A stretch of DNA of 64,000 bases from Corynebacterium rhinophilum. GTDB taxonomy: Bacteria > Actinomycetota > Actinomycetes > Mycobacteriales > Mycobacteriaceae. The translations under genes and the position numbers were made by a program. The notes under the pieces are model-generated. The model did no database searches, was not told where the DNA came from, and was given only the letters and a program-made list of their open reading frames with translations. The first letter of the stretch is position 1. Each line of letters opens with the position of its first letter. The DNA lies in NCBI RefSeq assembly GCF_030227225.1, contig NZ_JASPHQ010000009.1, positions 30,204-94,203 on the forward strand, written 5' to 3'. Shown piece after piece: positions 48,682 through 56,640 of this stretch.

Positions 48682-48877
48682 TGTGCACCTCCTTCCTGCT
48701 TGTTTTAAACGCTACAGCACGTGGAGAGCACTTTCTATTCCTACCTACTCGGTGGGGCTTGACCCATGCAACCTGGCTTTCAATGGATTCCATAGCCAAA
48801 CTGTTAGGTTTATGAAATACTAAGGTATCTAGAACCACGAAAGTTATGCAGTATAGGCGAGCCATGGAGGATCCCCC

Positions 48878-49777
48878 TTGCCCACCTTAGAAATCGACCA
48901 TCTCAATAAATCCTTTGGCGGTGTCCGAGCGCTGCGGGATATGACCTTTAGCGTGCAGGAGGGCGAAATCTTCGGCTTCGTCGGTTCCAATGGTGCGGGC
49001 AAGTCCACCACCATGCGCATCGCGCTGGGAGTGCTCGCGAAAGACTCCGGCGAAGTTTATTTCGATGGCTCCCCCATTAATGACGATAACCGCCGCCGCA
49101 TTGGCTATATGCCCGAAGAGCGCGGACTCTACGGCAAGGAACCGCTGCTTAGCCAGCTGACGTTCCTGGGCACCCTGCACGGCATGAGCAAGCAGGCCGC
49201 CCAGAAATCCGGCACGGAGCTACTGGAGCAGCTAGGGCTAGGTGAACGCCAGAAAGACAAGCTGGATGACTTGTCCTTGGGCAACCAGCAGCGCGTGCAG
49301 CTGGCCGCCTCCCTCATCCATGACCCCGATATGTTGATCCTGGATGAGCCCTTTTCCGGCTTGGACCCCGTTGCGGTCAATGTCATGTCTGACATGCTGC
49401 GCGAGCGCGCCGCCCGCGGGGTGCCGGTGGTCTTTTCCTCCCACCAGCTGGACTTGGTGCAGCGCCTGTGCGATCACGTGGGCATCGTCACGCAAGGCCG
49501 CATGGTGGCAGAAGGCACGGTAGACGAGCTGCGCACCCAAGGCGCCTCGCGCTATGCGGTGGAAACCCCTGCGCGCGGGTGGTACCCGGAGGGCACTCAC
49601 TTGGTTGAGGAAACTGACCAGGGCGTGGTGCTCGAGGCCGATGACGGCACCGATGACCAAGCCATCTTGCGCGCTGCCATGGCCGCTGGCCCTGTTCACT
49701 CCTTCGGCCTCAAGGTCCCAGACCTTACCGAGCTTTTCCAAGACGTCGTCACCAGCACCACCACCGAGGAGGCCTAG
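48878..49777 (+). CDS. ABC-2 transporter ATP-binding protein (NatA-like)
   Basis: A 299-residue ATPase. Walker A GSNGAGKST is at 36-44, the signature LSLGNQQRVQLAASLIHD replaces the usual LSGGQ, Walker B is MLILDEPFSGLDP, and the H-loop is VVFSSHQLDLV. The C-terminal region of about 80 residues is typical of the NatA/YhaQ group. The start is a TTG (48878) with GGAGG 7 bp upstream. It works with the permease 3 bp downstream. The substrate is unknown; sodium or a toxic compound are family precedents. Confidence 0.88.
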   Translation: MPTLEIDHLNKSFGGVRALRDMTFSVQEGEIFGFVGSNGAGKSTTMRIALGVLAKDSGEVYFDGSPINDDNRRRIGYMPEERGLYGKEPLLSQLTFLGTLHGMSKQAAQKSGTELLEQLGLGERQKDKLDDLSLGNQQRVQLAASLIHDPDMLILDEPFSGLDPVAVNVMSDMLRERAARGVPVVFSSHQLDLVQRLCDHVGIVTQGRMVAEGTVDELRTQGASRYAVETPARGWYPEGTHLVEETDQGVVLEADDGTDDQAILRAAMAAGPVHSFGLKVPDLTELFQDVVTSTTTEEA

Positions 49778-49780
49778 CCC

Positions 49781-50950
49781 ATGCAGTATTCGGCAATGAA
49801 GACCATAGGGACCGTCGCCAAGCGCGAAATGGCGGTTGCTCTTAAGACCAAATCCGTTGTCATCATGATGCTGCTGCTTATCATTGGTGCCATCGCCACC
49901 CCCATTATCATTGACTTGCTCTCCGGTGGTGACGATGAACCAGATTCCGTCGCCGTGGTGGGCATGGAGGCAGACGCATTCGCTGATTCCGGGCTGGAGG
50001 CCCAGGCCGCCGATGACCGGGATGGCGCGGTGCAGCTTATCGATGCCGGCGATGTCGACGCCGCGCTCGTGCCCGCCGGCGACGAGGGGTGGGAGCTTTT
50101 GGCCAACGGCACTGCCTCCACCACCATCTCCACCACGGTCAATCAGGTGGTCGCAGCGCAGGCGCAGGCAGAGGCCTTAAATACGCTGAATATTGATGCC
50201 CAAGAGCTTGCCGCCGCCACCCCATCAGCCGAAGTGACCGCGGTCGATCTGGAAGCCGATGAGACTTCCGAGGCCCAGATGGGCACCGTTGCCATTGTCC
50301 TTATCGCCTCCATGGTGGTGGTCTTTTCCATCATGACCTTCGCCGGGCTCATCGGTGGGCGCGTTACAGAAGAGAAGTCTTCGCGCGTGGTCGAAATCAT
50401 CCTTTCCACGGTGCGCCCGGTGGATTTCTTGGCCGGCAAGGTCATTGGCAATACCATCATCGGGCTGCTCGGCACCTTCCTCATCCTGGCCGGCGGCGTG
50501 GCTTCCCTGGCATTTACTGGCGCAGCGAGCGAAATCCAGCTCGATTATGGTCTAATCGCTGCCCTGCTCGTCGGGGAAATCCTCGGCCTCTTGTTCTTCG
50601 GCAGCCTCTATGCCGCAGCTGGCTCCATGGTGCAGCGCACCGAGGATCTGCAATCGACGCAGACGCCCATCCTGCTCCTCGTCTTTGCCACCATGTATAT
50701 CACCATGTTTGGCTGGACGAACTTGGATGCCACCTGGATGCAGGTCATGGGCTGGGTGCCGCCAGTCTCCATGTTGGTCGCTCCCCTCCAAGTCGCGAGC
50801 GGCAATATGAGCTGGCTGGGCTTAACGGGAAGCTATGCGGTCCTCGCTGTAGTTACCGTGCTGATTCTCATCGTTGTTGCGCGCATCTACCGCCGCGCCA
50901 TCTTGAATAATGGCAAGAAGATGACCTGGCGCCAGGTGCTCAAGAAATAA
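49781..50950 (+). CDS. ABC-2 transporter permease (NatB-like)
   Basis: A 389-residue membrane protein. A first transmembrane helix (about 24-45) is followed by a long external domain (about 46-165), then five or six helices, with EEKSSRVVEIILSTVRPVDFLAGK, the conserved cytoplasmic segment of the NatB family. A GGAGG Shine-Dalgarno is present. It forms an exporter with the preceding ATPase and ends just before a two-way terminator. Confidence 0.88.
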   Translation: MQYSAMKTIGTVAKREMAVALKTKSVVIMMLLLIIGAIATPIIIDLLSGGDDEPDSVAVVGMEADAFADSGLEAQAADDRDGAVQLIDAGDVDAALVPAGDEGWELLANGTASTTISTTVNQVVAAQAQAEALNTLNIDAQELAAATPSAEVTAVDLEADETSEAQMGTVAIVLIASMVVVFSIMTFAGLIGGRVTEEKSSRVVEIILSTVRPVDFLAGKVIGNTIIGLLGTFLILAGGVASLAFTGAASEIQLDYGLIAALLVGEILGLLFFGSLYAAAGSMVQRTEDLQSTQTPILLLVFATMYITMFGWTNLDATWMQVMGWVPPVSMLVAPLQVASGNMSWLGLTGSYAVLAVVTVLILIVVARIYRRAILNNGKKMTWRQVLKK

Positions 50951-50957
50951 AAATAAG

Positions 50958-50989
50958 TCCGGCCTCCCACTTTCTAAGGGGAGGCCGGA
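50958..50989. terminator. Two-way terminator between convergent genes
   Basis: Perfect TCCGGCCTCCC / GGGAGGCCGGA stem. Plus strand follows with TTGTTCT, minus strand with CTTATTTTTA, so it can serve both the ABC operon and the minus-strand repair operon. Confidence 0.9.
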
Positions 50990-51007
50990 TTGTTCTACTG
51001 CGCAGGA

Positions 51008-51211
51008 TTACTCAACGATGAATTCGTTGGTGATCGGCTGGGTGATATCCAAGGTGCCGTGCTCGATGTAGTACATGCCAAAGAACATGGCGCCAACCAG
51101 CACTAGGGCTAGCAGCATGCAGGGGATCCACTGGACAAAAACGGAAACCCAGCCCTCGGATTGCTGGCGGGCCGCCGCCTCGCGTTGTTCTTGAGCCTCG
51201 CGCTCGTTCAT
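51008..51211 (-). CDS. Small single-pass membrane protein
   Basis: A 67-residue protein with an Arg/Glu/Gln-rich N-terminus (NEREAQEQREAAARQQ) and one transmembrane segment near residues 27-48. No family is recognised. It is the last gene before the two-way terminator, 72 bp after the acidic protein gene. An AGGTTTTAT context gives a modest Shine-Dalgarno. Likely real from position and composition, with unknown role. Confidence 0.6.
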   Translation of the reverse strand: MNEREAQEQREAAARQQSEGWVSVFVQWIPCMLLALVLVGAMFFGMYYIEHGTLDITQPITNEFIVE

Positions 51212-51283
51212 AATGATAAAACCTCTCGCTTCACCGAAGATTAACTAAAAGTATCTTAACAGTTTATGGTCTCCGCGGTGGCA

Positions 51284-51604
51284 TTAGATCCCTGGATCTT
51301 CATCATTCAATAAAGCCTCGAGGAACGCCTCGCGGTCCGCGAACATTTTCTCGATGTCCTCTTCCGCGCCCATGATCCAGGCATCGGCATCCTCATCAAA
51401 GGTCACCGCGGAATCGGGATAGGCTTCTAAGGCTTCTTCCATCGCGGCAATCTGATCGGCATCGGCGCGATCCTCGGCAAAGGCCTCCGGATCACCAATG
51501 CGCTGGCCCAGCTCGCCCAAGGCCGTCAAGCCATACGTTTTATACTGCTTTTTAGGGTGCTCGAAAAGTTCTTGTCCCATCATGGCGGTATTATTTTCCT
51601 CCAT
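51284..51604 (-). CDS. Acidic protein of unknown function
   Basis: A 106-residue acidic protein (rich in Glu, Asp, Ala) with predicted helices. It contains FDEDADAWIMGAEEDIEKMF. I do not recognise a family. Its start overlaps the end of the MarR gene by 14 bp, so it is probably translated from the same mRNA. The start ATG has no good Shine-Dalgarno; an ATG seven codons on is possible. Confidence 0.6.
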   Translation of the reverse strand: MEENNTAMMGQELFEHPKKQYKTYGLTALGELGQRIGDPEAFAEDRADADQIAAMEEALEAYPDSAVTFDEDADAWIMGAEEDIEKMFADREAFLEALLNDEDPGI

Positions 51605-52097
51605 TCAATAAAGAATCCGGGACGAATCCCGAATAGCCGGGGATGTTATTGACCTGCAATACCCCATGGAAAAAGCGCTTGAGTGCGGGAACGTCATCCT
51701 CGTGGAGGTGGTCGAAGACCAAACGGCGGACGGATTCCACGTGCTCGGGGGCCGCGCGCTCGAGGTGGTGGAGCCCTGCCTCCGTGATATGCACGTTGAC
51801 CCCGCGGCCATCATCGGTGGTTTTTTCTTTAACCAAGAGCCCGCGCTTTTCCATGCGGGTGACCTGGTGGGAGGCGCGCGAGCGATCCCAGGCGAGCTCC
51901 GTGCACAGGTCGCGCAAACGCAGGTGCTGATCTGGGGCTTCCGAAAGGGATACCAAGACCGCGAACTCGGAGACGGAGATCTCCCCGCCAGCCTTGAGCG
52001 TCTCGTCCATGCCCCTATCTATCTTGCGGGTCGCGGCCAGTAATAGGCGCCATAGCTCCTGTTCATCATCGTTTAACCAGCGGGTTTGTTCAGACAT
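51591..52097 (-). CDS. MarR-family transcriptional regulator
   Basis: A 168-residue winged-helix protein. It has GGEISVSEFAVLVSLSEAP, LRLRDLCTELAWDRSRASHQVTRMEKRGLL (recognition helix) and a DGRGVNVHITEAG wing, all typical of MarR. It lies 5 bp after the YhaN-like gene and is probably an autoregulator of this operon, but no operator is visible. Ligand unknown. Confidence 0.88.
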   Translation of the reverse strand: MSEQTRWLNDDEQELWRLLLAATRKIDRGMDETLKAGGEISVSEFAVLVSLSEAPDQHLRLRDLCTELAWDRSRASHQVTRMEKRGLLVKEKTTDDGRGVNVHITEAGLHHLERAAPEHVESVRRLVFDHLHEDDVPALKRFFHGVLQVNNIPGYSGFVPDSLLNGGK

Positions 52098-52102
52098 AAG
52101 GA

Positions 52103-54691
52103 CTAGATTACCTCCTTCAGCGTGGCGATGTCGCGCTCGCTGCGCCCAGGCACCCGGGAATAGCGCTGCGGCATGCAGGTAAAGACCAAAACCTGGTTCT
52201 CGCGGCCTACCTGTGAGAACAAAGTGGACATGAGTTGCAGGCGGTGCGCGTCGGTAGAACCCAGCGCGTCATCGACGATGACCGGCACGGTTTCCTCCCC
52301 CGCCACCAAGCGCGCGATGGCAAAGCGGGTAAGGATGGCCAGCTGCTCGCGCGCGCCTCCAGACAGGCTGGTCATGGCCACCGTTTCATTATCGCGGGTG
52401 CGTGCGGTGACGGAAAGATCATCTGCCAGTTCAAAGCTGATGTCCCCGCCGTAGATGGTGCGGGCCAGCTGGGCGAGTGCCGCCACGAAGGGCTCGGCAT
52501 AGCGCTGGCGCGCGGCATCGCGGTGTTTGAGCAGCAGCTCGCGCAGGTAGCGTGCCGCCAGCGCGCGCTTTTTCACGCTTTCTAGCACTGCCTGCGCCAT
52601 TTCTGCTTCCGCTTGCGCCTGCTGCTCGCGCTCTGCCGCGCCGGAGTGATAATTAATCTCGCTCGACAGCTTGCCCAGTTCCACCTTGGAATCTTGCACC
52701 TGATTTTGCAGGTACTCCAGGTGCGATTGCGCGCCCTCCACCAAGCTCTGAGCGGTGGCTAGGTCCACGGCCTCCATCTCAGATAGCTGTTCCTGCATTC
52801 GGGTTACCAGCGCACCCAGCCGCTCCGCTTCTCCTTCCAAACCAGCATCGGAGGTTTTCTCCCGCGCTTCGGTCAGCTCGCGCTCGGCGCGCTCGGCCTT
52901 CTCGGTGGCGGCCGCGAGCTCGGCCTCCAAGCGCACCACGTCGTGGGCGATGCGGCTATCGCGGAAGGGAATAAGCTCGCGGTCGAGGGCATCGACAAGC
53001 TCGCGCGCCTCTTCCTCCGTTTCTTCTGCAGCGGATAAATCCATGACCGGGGCATCATCGAGCCCGGCGACCTTCTCCTTCAGCGCCGCGTGTTGGGCGC
53101 GCAGTTCGCCCAAATCATCCGGCCCCAACTCGCTCTCGAGCTTGCGCGTGGCGGCATCCAACCCGGCATTCTGCTCGCTGTGTGCCTTGTACAGAGCTTC
53201 GGCGGCGGCGATGGATGCCACGCCGGTGGCATCGAAAAGCTCCTGCAGGCGCGTCTCGGCCTGATCCACCTCGCGCTGGGTCTTATCGGAAGAGTACGCA
53301 CCGGCCACAAAGCGGGCGGTGATATCGCCGATGGTGATCTCGCGGCCATCGACAAGCTCAACTGCAGGCTGCTTGCCGATGTCCACCAGCTTCCCATCCA
53401 CCCCAATCTCCGCGCCCTCGGGCCCGGAAAATTCCACCTTGGCGGCGGTGGCATCGTGCAGGCGCTTGGCCAAGCCGAGATCGGCATCCGCCTTGCGGAG
53501 TTCCTCGACATCCGCGGCGGTCATCTCGCGCCCGCGTTGGGCGATCTCCGCCTGCGCCTTCCCCACGCCACGTGCCAGTTCCTCTACCTTGAGCAGGCGC
53601 TTATCCAGGCGCTGAAAGGTCTCCTTGTCCTGATGCAGCCGCGCCTGCTTGAGCGTTGTGCGCGCGGTGGCGTAGTCCTCTTTGGCGGTAGCCAGCTTCT
53701 TTTCCACCGCCTCTTTATTCTCGTTTTCCTCCGCGGCCTTCTCGCGGGCGGTCGCAAGTTTATCCGCGGCGCTCGACTTTGCGGTGCCAGCGGCCTCGAG
53801 CGCCTCGGCCATCTCCTGGCGCTTAGACTGCGCATCCTTCGCGCGCTGGAAATCCTCCTTGGCGCGGGTGAGCTCGGCCTTGTGCGCATCCACCTGGTGC
53901 TGGGCCTGCACGGCTTCGTCCGCGGCAGCTTGCTTCTCGGCAAGGTCCTGGCGGGCCCCGGGAAGCTGCGCTTCGGCTTCTTCTTGCTGGTGTTCCAGGT
54001 GCTCGTAGCGCTCCACCACGGAATCGAGCCCGCGCACCGCAGCGGTTGCTTCCTCCAGCTCTTGCTCGGCACGCTCCAAGGTCTCCTGGGCCTTTTTATA
54101 CTCGCCGGCTGCCTTGCCCGTCTTTTCGGTGTAGTAGCGCTTGTATTCCTTATCTACCTTGCCCAAAAGCTGGGAATCATCGCCGGATACCTCGTCCTCT
54201 GCCAGGCCGGACTCCTGCTCGAGGGCCTGCGTTAAGGAGGGAATGCCCACTGCTGAGATAGCGTCATTGGAGTCATCCTGGCGCATAAAGAGGACATCAA
54301 GAAGCTGGCGATCCATGTTCTCGCTTAAGATCCGTTCCAGCTCGTCATCGGCCTGGCGGCCTGTATATTGTGCGTGGCGCGGGGACGAGATGGCCAGCTC
54401 ACAGTACTTCTTCTGCAGCCAGCGCTTGGCAATGCGAAAGCGGTATTCCCCCACGGAAATATCCGCAATGACCTCCGGCGATACGTCCTTGCCCACCGGC
54501 TGCAGATCCCGGATACCGCTGGGGCGCGCCGTGTGCTTTTCCGTCAGCACCACATCGAGGGCCTCCACGATGGTGGATTTACCGGCCTCGTTCTCGCCGT
54601 GAATGACCACCACCCCGGTTTCTGGAAGGTCATCCAACACTAAATGCTCGATGCCGCGGACATTTTTAATTTCTAAGCTGTGGATGCGCAT
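52103..54691 (-). CDS. Rad50/SbcC/YhaN-like ATPase
   Basis: An 862-residue SMC-like protein. Walker A GENEAGKST is at residues 32-40, then two long coiled-coil arms (about 170-400 and 560-720), and near the C-terminus the signature SLSGGAREQL (about 777) and Walker B VIVDDALG (about 807). No CxxC zinc hook is seen; the middle instead has a Gly-rich small domain (GVDGKLVDIGKQPAVEL). This points to the YhaN-type branch. It pairs with the nuclease gene 5 bp upstream; its Shine-Dalgarno overlaps that gene's stop. Confidence 0.85.
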   Translation of the reverse strand: MRIHSLEIKNVRGIEHLVLDDLPETGVVVIHGENEAGKSTIVEALDVVLTEKHTARPSGIRDLQPVGKDVSPEVIADISVGEYRFRIAKRWLQKKYCELAISSPRHAQYTGRQADDELERILSENMDRQLLDVLFMRQDDSNDAISAVGIPSLTQALEQESGLAEDEVSGDDSQLLGKVDKEYKRYYTEKTGKAAGEYKKAQETLERAEQELEEATAAVRGLDSVVERYEHLEHQQEEAEAQLPGARQDLAEKQAAADEAVQAQHQVDAHKAELTRAKEDFQRAKDAQSKRQEMAEALEAAGTAKSSAADKLATAREKAAEENENKEAVEKKLATAKEDYATARTTLKQARLHQDKETFQRLDKRLLKVEELARGVGKAQAEIAQRGREMTAADVEELRKADADLGLAKRLHDATAAKVEFSGPEGAEIGVDGKLVDIGKQPAVELVDGREITIGDITARFVAGAYSSDKTQREVDQAETRLQELFDATGVASIAAAEALYKAHSEQNAGLDAATRKLESELGPDDLGELRAQHAALKEKVAGLDDAPVMDLSAAEETEEEARELVDALDRELIPFRDSRIAHDVVRLEAELAAATEKAERAERELTEAREKTSDAGLEGEAERLGALVTRMQEQLSEMEAVDLATAQSLVEGAQSHLEYLQNQVQDSKVELGKLSSEINYHSGAAEREQQAQAEAEMAQAVLESVKKRALAARYLRELLLKHRDAARQRYAEPFVAALAQLARTIYGGDISFELADDLSVTARTRDNETVAMTSLSGGAREQLAILTRFAIARLVAGEETVPVIVDDALGSTDAHRLQLMSTLFSQVGRENQVLVFTCMPQRYSRVPGRSERDIATLKEVI

Positions 54692-54696
54692 GTGGT

Positions 54697-55812
54697 TTAT
54701 CCTTCCAAGCGAAATAGCAGGTTGGCGGCGTCGCGGGCCACCGGATCCTCGCGGTTTTCCAGCAGCTCTTGCAGGGCGTCGGCGGCATAGCCGGAAATGT
54801 CCAGGTTGGCTAGTTCGTCTTCGCTAGGCTCCAAGAACAGGTCCATGGTTCGCTCGCGCGGGCGCAGCGAGGCAAAGACCGCCTCCAACTCATCCAGCCC
54901 GCGCTGCAGCTGGGCGTGCGCCGCAATGCCAAGGGTCCCTTGCAGGCTGTATTTAATCGCCGTGCGCACCTTATCCGGGTACTCTTCCAAGCTGCGCAGG
55001 AAGCGCTCGACATCCTCGGTGGAATTGACGGAGGCATCGAGGGCTTCAAACGTCCAGCGCCCGATGCTGCGCTTATCGATGTCTATGTCTTCCCCCTCAA
55101 TCCTTACCACCAGCGCGTTCCCGGAATCGGCCTCGCCGCCACCGGTGGAGCATTCCTTAAAGTCCGTGGTCTCCGGGCTCCCAGAGAACCAGACGCGGCC
55201 GGTCTTTCCCAGGCTGGCCGTCGAGTGGGTATCGCCCAGCGCCAAGTAATTGATCACCCCACGCTCCAAGCACTGCTCTACGAATTCCAGGTCGATGGTA
55301 TCGGCATCTCCCCCGCTAGTACGCGAATCCACCTGTCCATGGCCCACAGCAATCCGGATTCCCTCCGTGGGTTCGAGCGGCTCCAAGGCCTGGCGCACCA
55401 AGTCGTGGTTGGCGCGTTTGGACAAGTACGGCGCCCCCACCAATTCCACGCCCTTGCCCACCGCGATGGGTTCTGAATCCGCGATGACGTGCACGTTATC
55501 CGCGCTGGTGCGATAAAATACCGAGTCCGCGACCAGCGGATCGTGGTTTCCCGGCAGCACATACACCGGCACGGGCAAGCGCTTAAACATCTCGGTAGCG
55601 CGGGCCAAAATTTCTCGGGAGAGCGCATTGTGTTCAAATACATCGCCCGCCACGACGATGAACTGCGCGCCGACCTCCTCCGCGAGCTGGCCTAGGTGCA
55701 TGATGGCGGACTCGCGGTCATCGTTGAAACGACCTTGCGCCTCCCCCTTCAAGAACCAGCGGGTCATTCCCAGCTGGAAGTCGGACGTGTGGATAAAGGT
55801 CGTTGCAATCAT
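54697..55812 (-). CDS. Mre11/SbcD/YhaO-like metallophosphoesterase
   Basis: A 371-residue calcineurin-like phosphoesterase. Motif I is HTSDFQLG (Asp11, with Gln13 in place of the usual His), motif II AGDVFEHNA (Asp57), motif III GNHD (88-91), then VGHGQVD and GDTHS. It likely has Mn-dependent nuclease activity in DNA repair, working with the ATPase gene downstream. It starts 2 bp after the SWIM gene. Confidence 0.85.
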   Translation of the reverse strand: MIATTFIHTSDFQLGMTRWFLKGEAQGRFNDDRESAIMHLGQLAEEVGAQFIVVAGDVFEHNALSREILARATEMFKRLPVPVYVLPGNHDPLVADSVFYRTSADNVHVIADSEPIAVGKGVELVGAPYLSKRANHDLVRQALEPLEPTEGIRIAVGHGQVDSRTSGGDADTIDLEFVEQCLERGVINYLALGDTHSTASLGKTGRVWFSGSPETTDFKECSTGGGEADSGNALVVRIEGEDIDIDKRSIGRWTFEALDASVNSTEDVERFLRSLEEYPDKVRTAIKYSLQGTLGIAAHAQLQRGLDELEAVFASLRPRERTMDLFLEPSEDELANLDISGYAADALQELLENREDPVARDAANLLFRLEG

Positions 55813-55814
55813 AA

Positions 55815-56636
55815 TCAGTGCGTTAAGTGGTAGTAGAGGTCTTCAATATCGGACACGGCCCGCAAGAGGTCAATATTGGTATGCGATACGGCCCGCAGGG
55901 CCTTGCGCAAGAGGTCCGGATCGGAATCTTCCAGCGCTGGGGCAACCTTGGGGTGCGGCAGTTTAGGCATCTCGCGGCCATTCCAGAACACGTCGTTCTT
56001 TTCTTCCGCGGATAAATCGCTAGCTCCAAAGCTTTCTCGAGAGACCTGCTGCGATTGCTCCATGACGGCCTTTTCCAAGCGCGCAAAGTCCAGCCCGCGC
56101 ATATTGAAAATCACGGCGGGATCCGCATCCGCGCGGGTGGCGAGCCTATCTCCCACCGCCACGATGTGCTTGCAGGCATACGCGGAATCCGGGCAGGTGC
56201 AGGATAGCCGCAGATCTTCGACCTCGCTGGCAAACAAGGTATCCAGCGCTTCCTCAGACAACAGGCCCTTGCGCGCATTCGCTACGGAATTCGGCGTGCG
56301 CGCGAATTGGCCGGCGAGTGCCGCAATATCGTCATTATCGCGGTACGGCAGCTGGATGAGTACGGAAAAAGGCTCGTTCTGGGAACCGGCCACGCGCCCA
56401 TGGATGGCACCGTTGCGGATCTCCAAGCCAACGACGTGACCGCCTTCGGCGTACTGGCGCCCGCGGGTAATCCGTCCCCGGTCCGCATCATGGCTGGTAA
56501 AGGAAGAAATCCGGGCTGCGGTCTTGGACAGTAGCCGCCCGCTGCGGTCAACATGGTTGACCTCATCCGGGGTGCTCACGCGCTTGCGGGTACCAAAGTT
56601 TGCGTAGATGACATTGTCATCGCCCTTAACGGCCAT
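55815..56636 (-). CDS. SWIM zinc-finger protein
   Basis: A 273-residue protein with a SWIM finger: Cys146, Cys148, Cys155, His157 in SCTCPDSAYACKHIVAV (pattern CxC-x6-CxH). Such proteins are often encoded beside SNF2-type helicases and are thought to bind DNA or the helicase. An AAGGAG Shine-Dalgarno lies at the helicase stop, 4 bp upstream. Confidence 0.88.
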   Translation of the reverse strand: MAVKGDDNVIYANFGTRKRVSTPDEVNHVDRSGRLLSKTAARISSFTSHDADRGRITRGRQYAEGGHVVGLEIRNGAIHGRVAGSQNEPFSVLIQLPYRDNDDIAALAGQFARTPNSVANARKGLLSEEALDTLFASEVEDLRLSCTCPDSAYACKHIVAVGDRLATRADADPAVIFNMRGLDFARLEKAVMEQSQQVSRESFGASDLSAEEKNDVFWNGREMPKLPHPKVAPALEDSDPDLLRKALRAVSHTNIDLLRAVSDIEDLYYHLTH

Positions 56637-56640
56637 CCGC

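Noticed and set aside
48629..48865. 78-codon frame overlapping the start of the Panacea gene
   Set aside because: Out of frame with the antitoxin, which has a near-perfect Shine-Dalgarno and a clear family.
47410..48877. Attachment-site duplication of the tRNA-Arg 3' end marking an integrated island
   Set aside because: No second copy of the tRNA 3' end was found in the islet, and no integrase is present.
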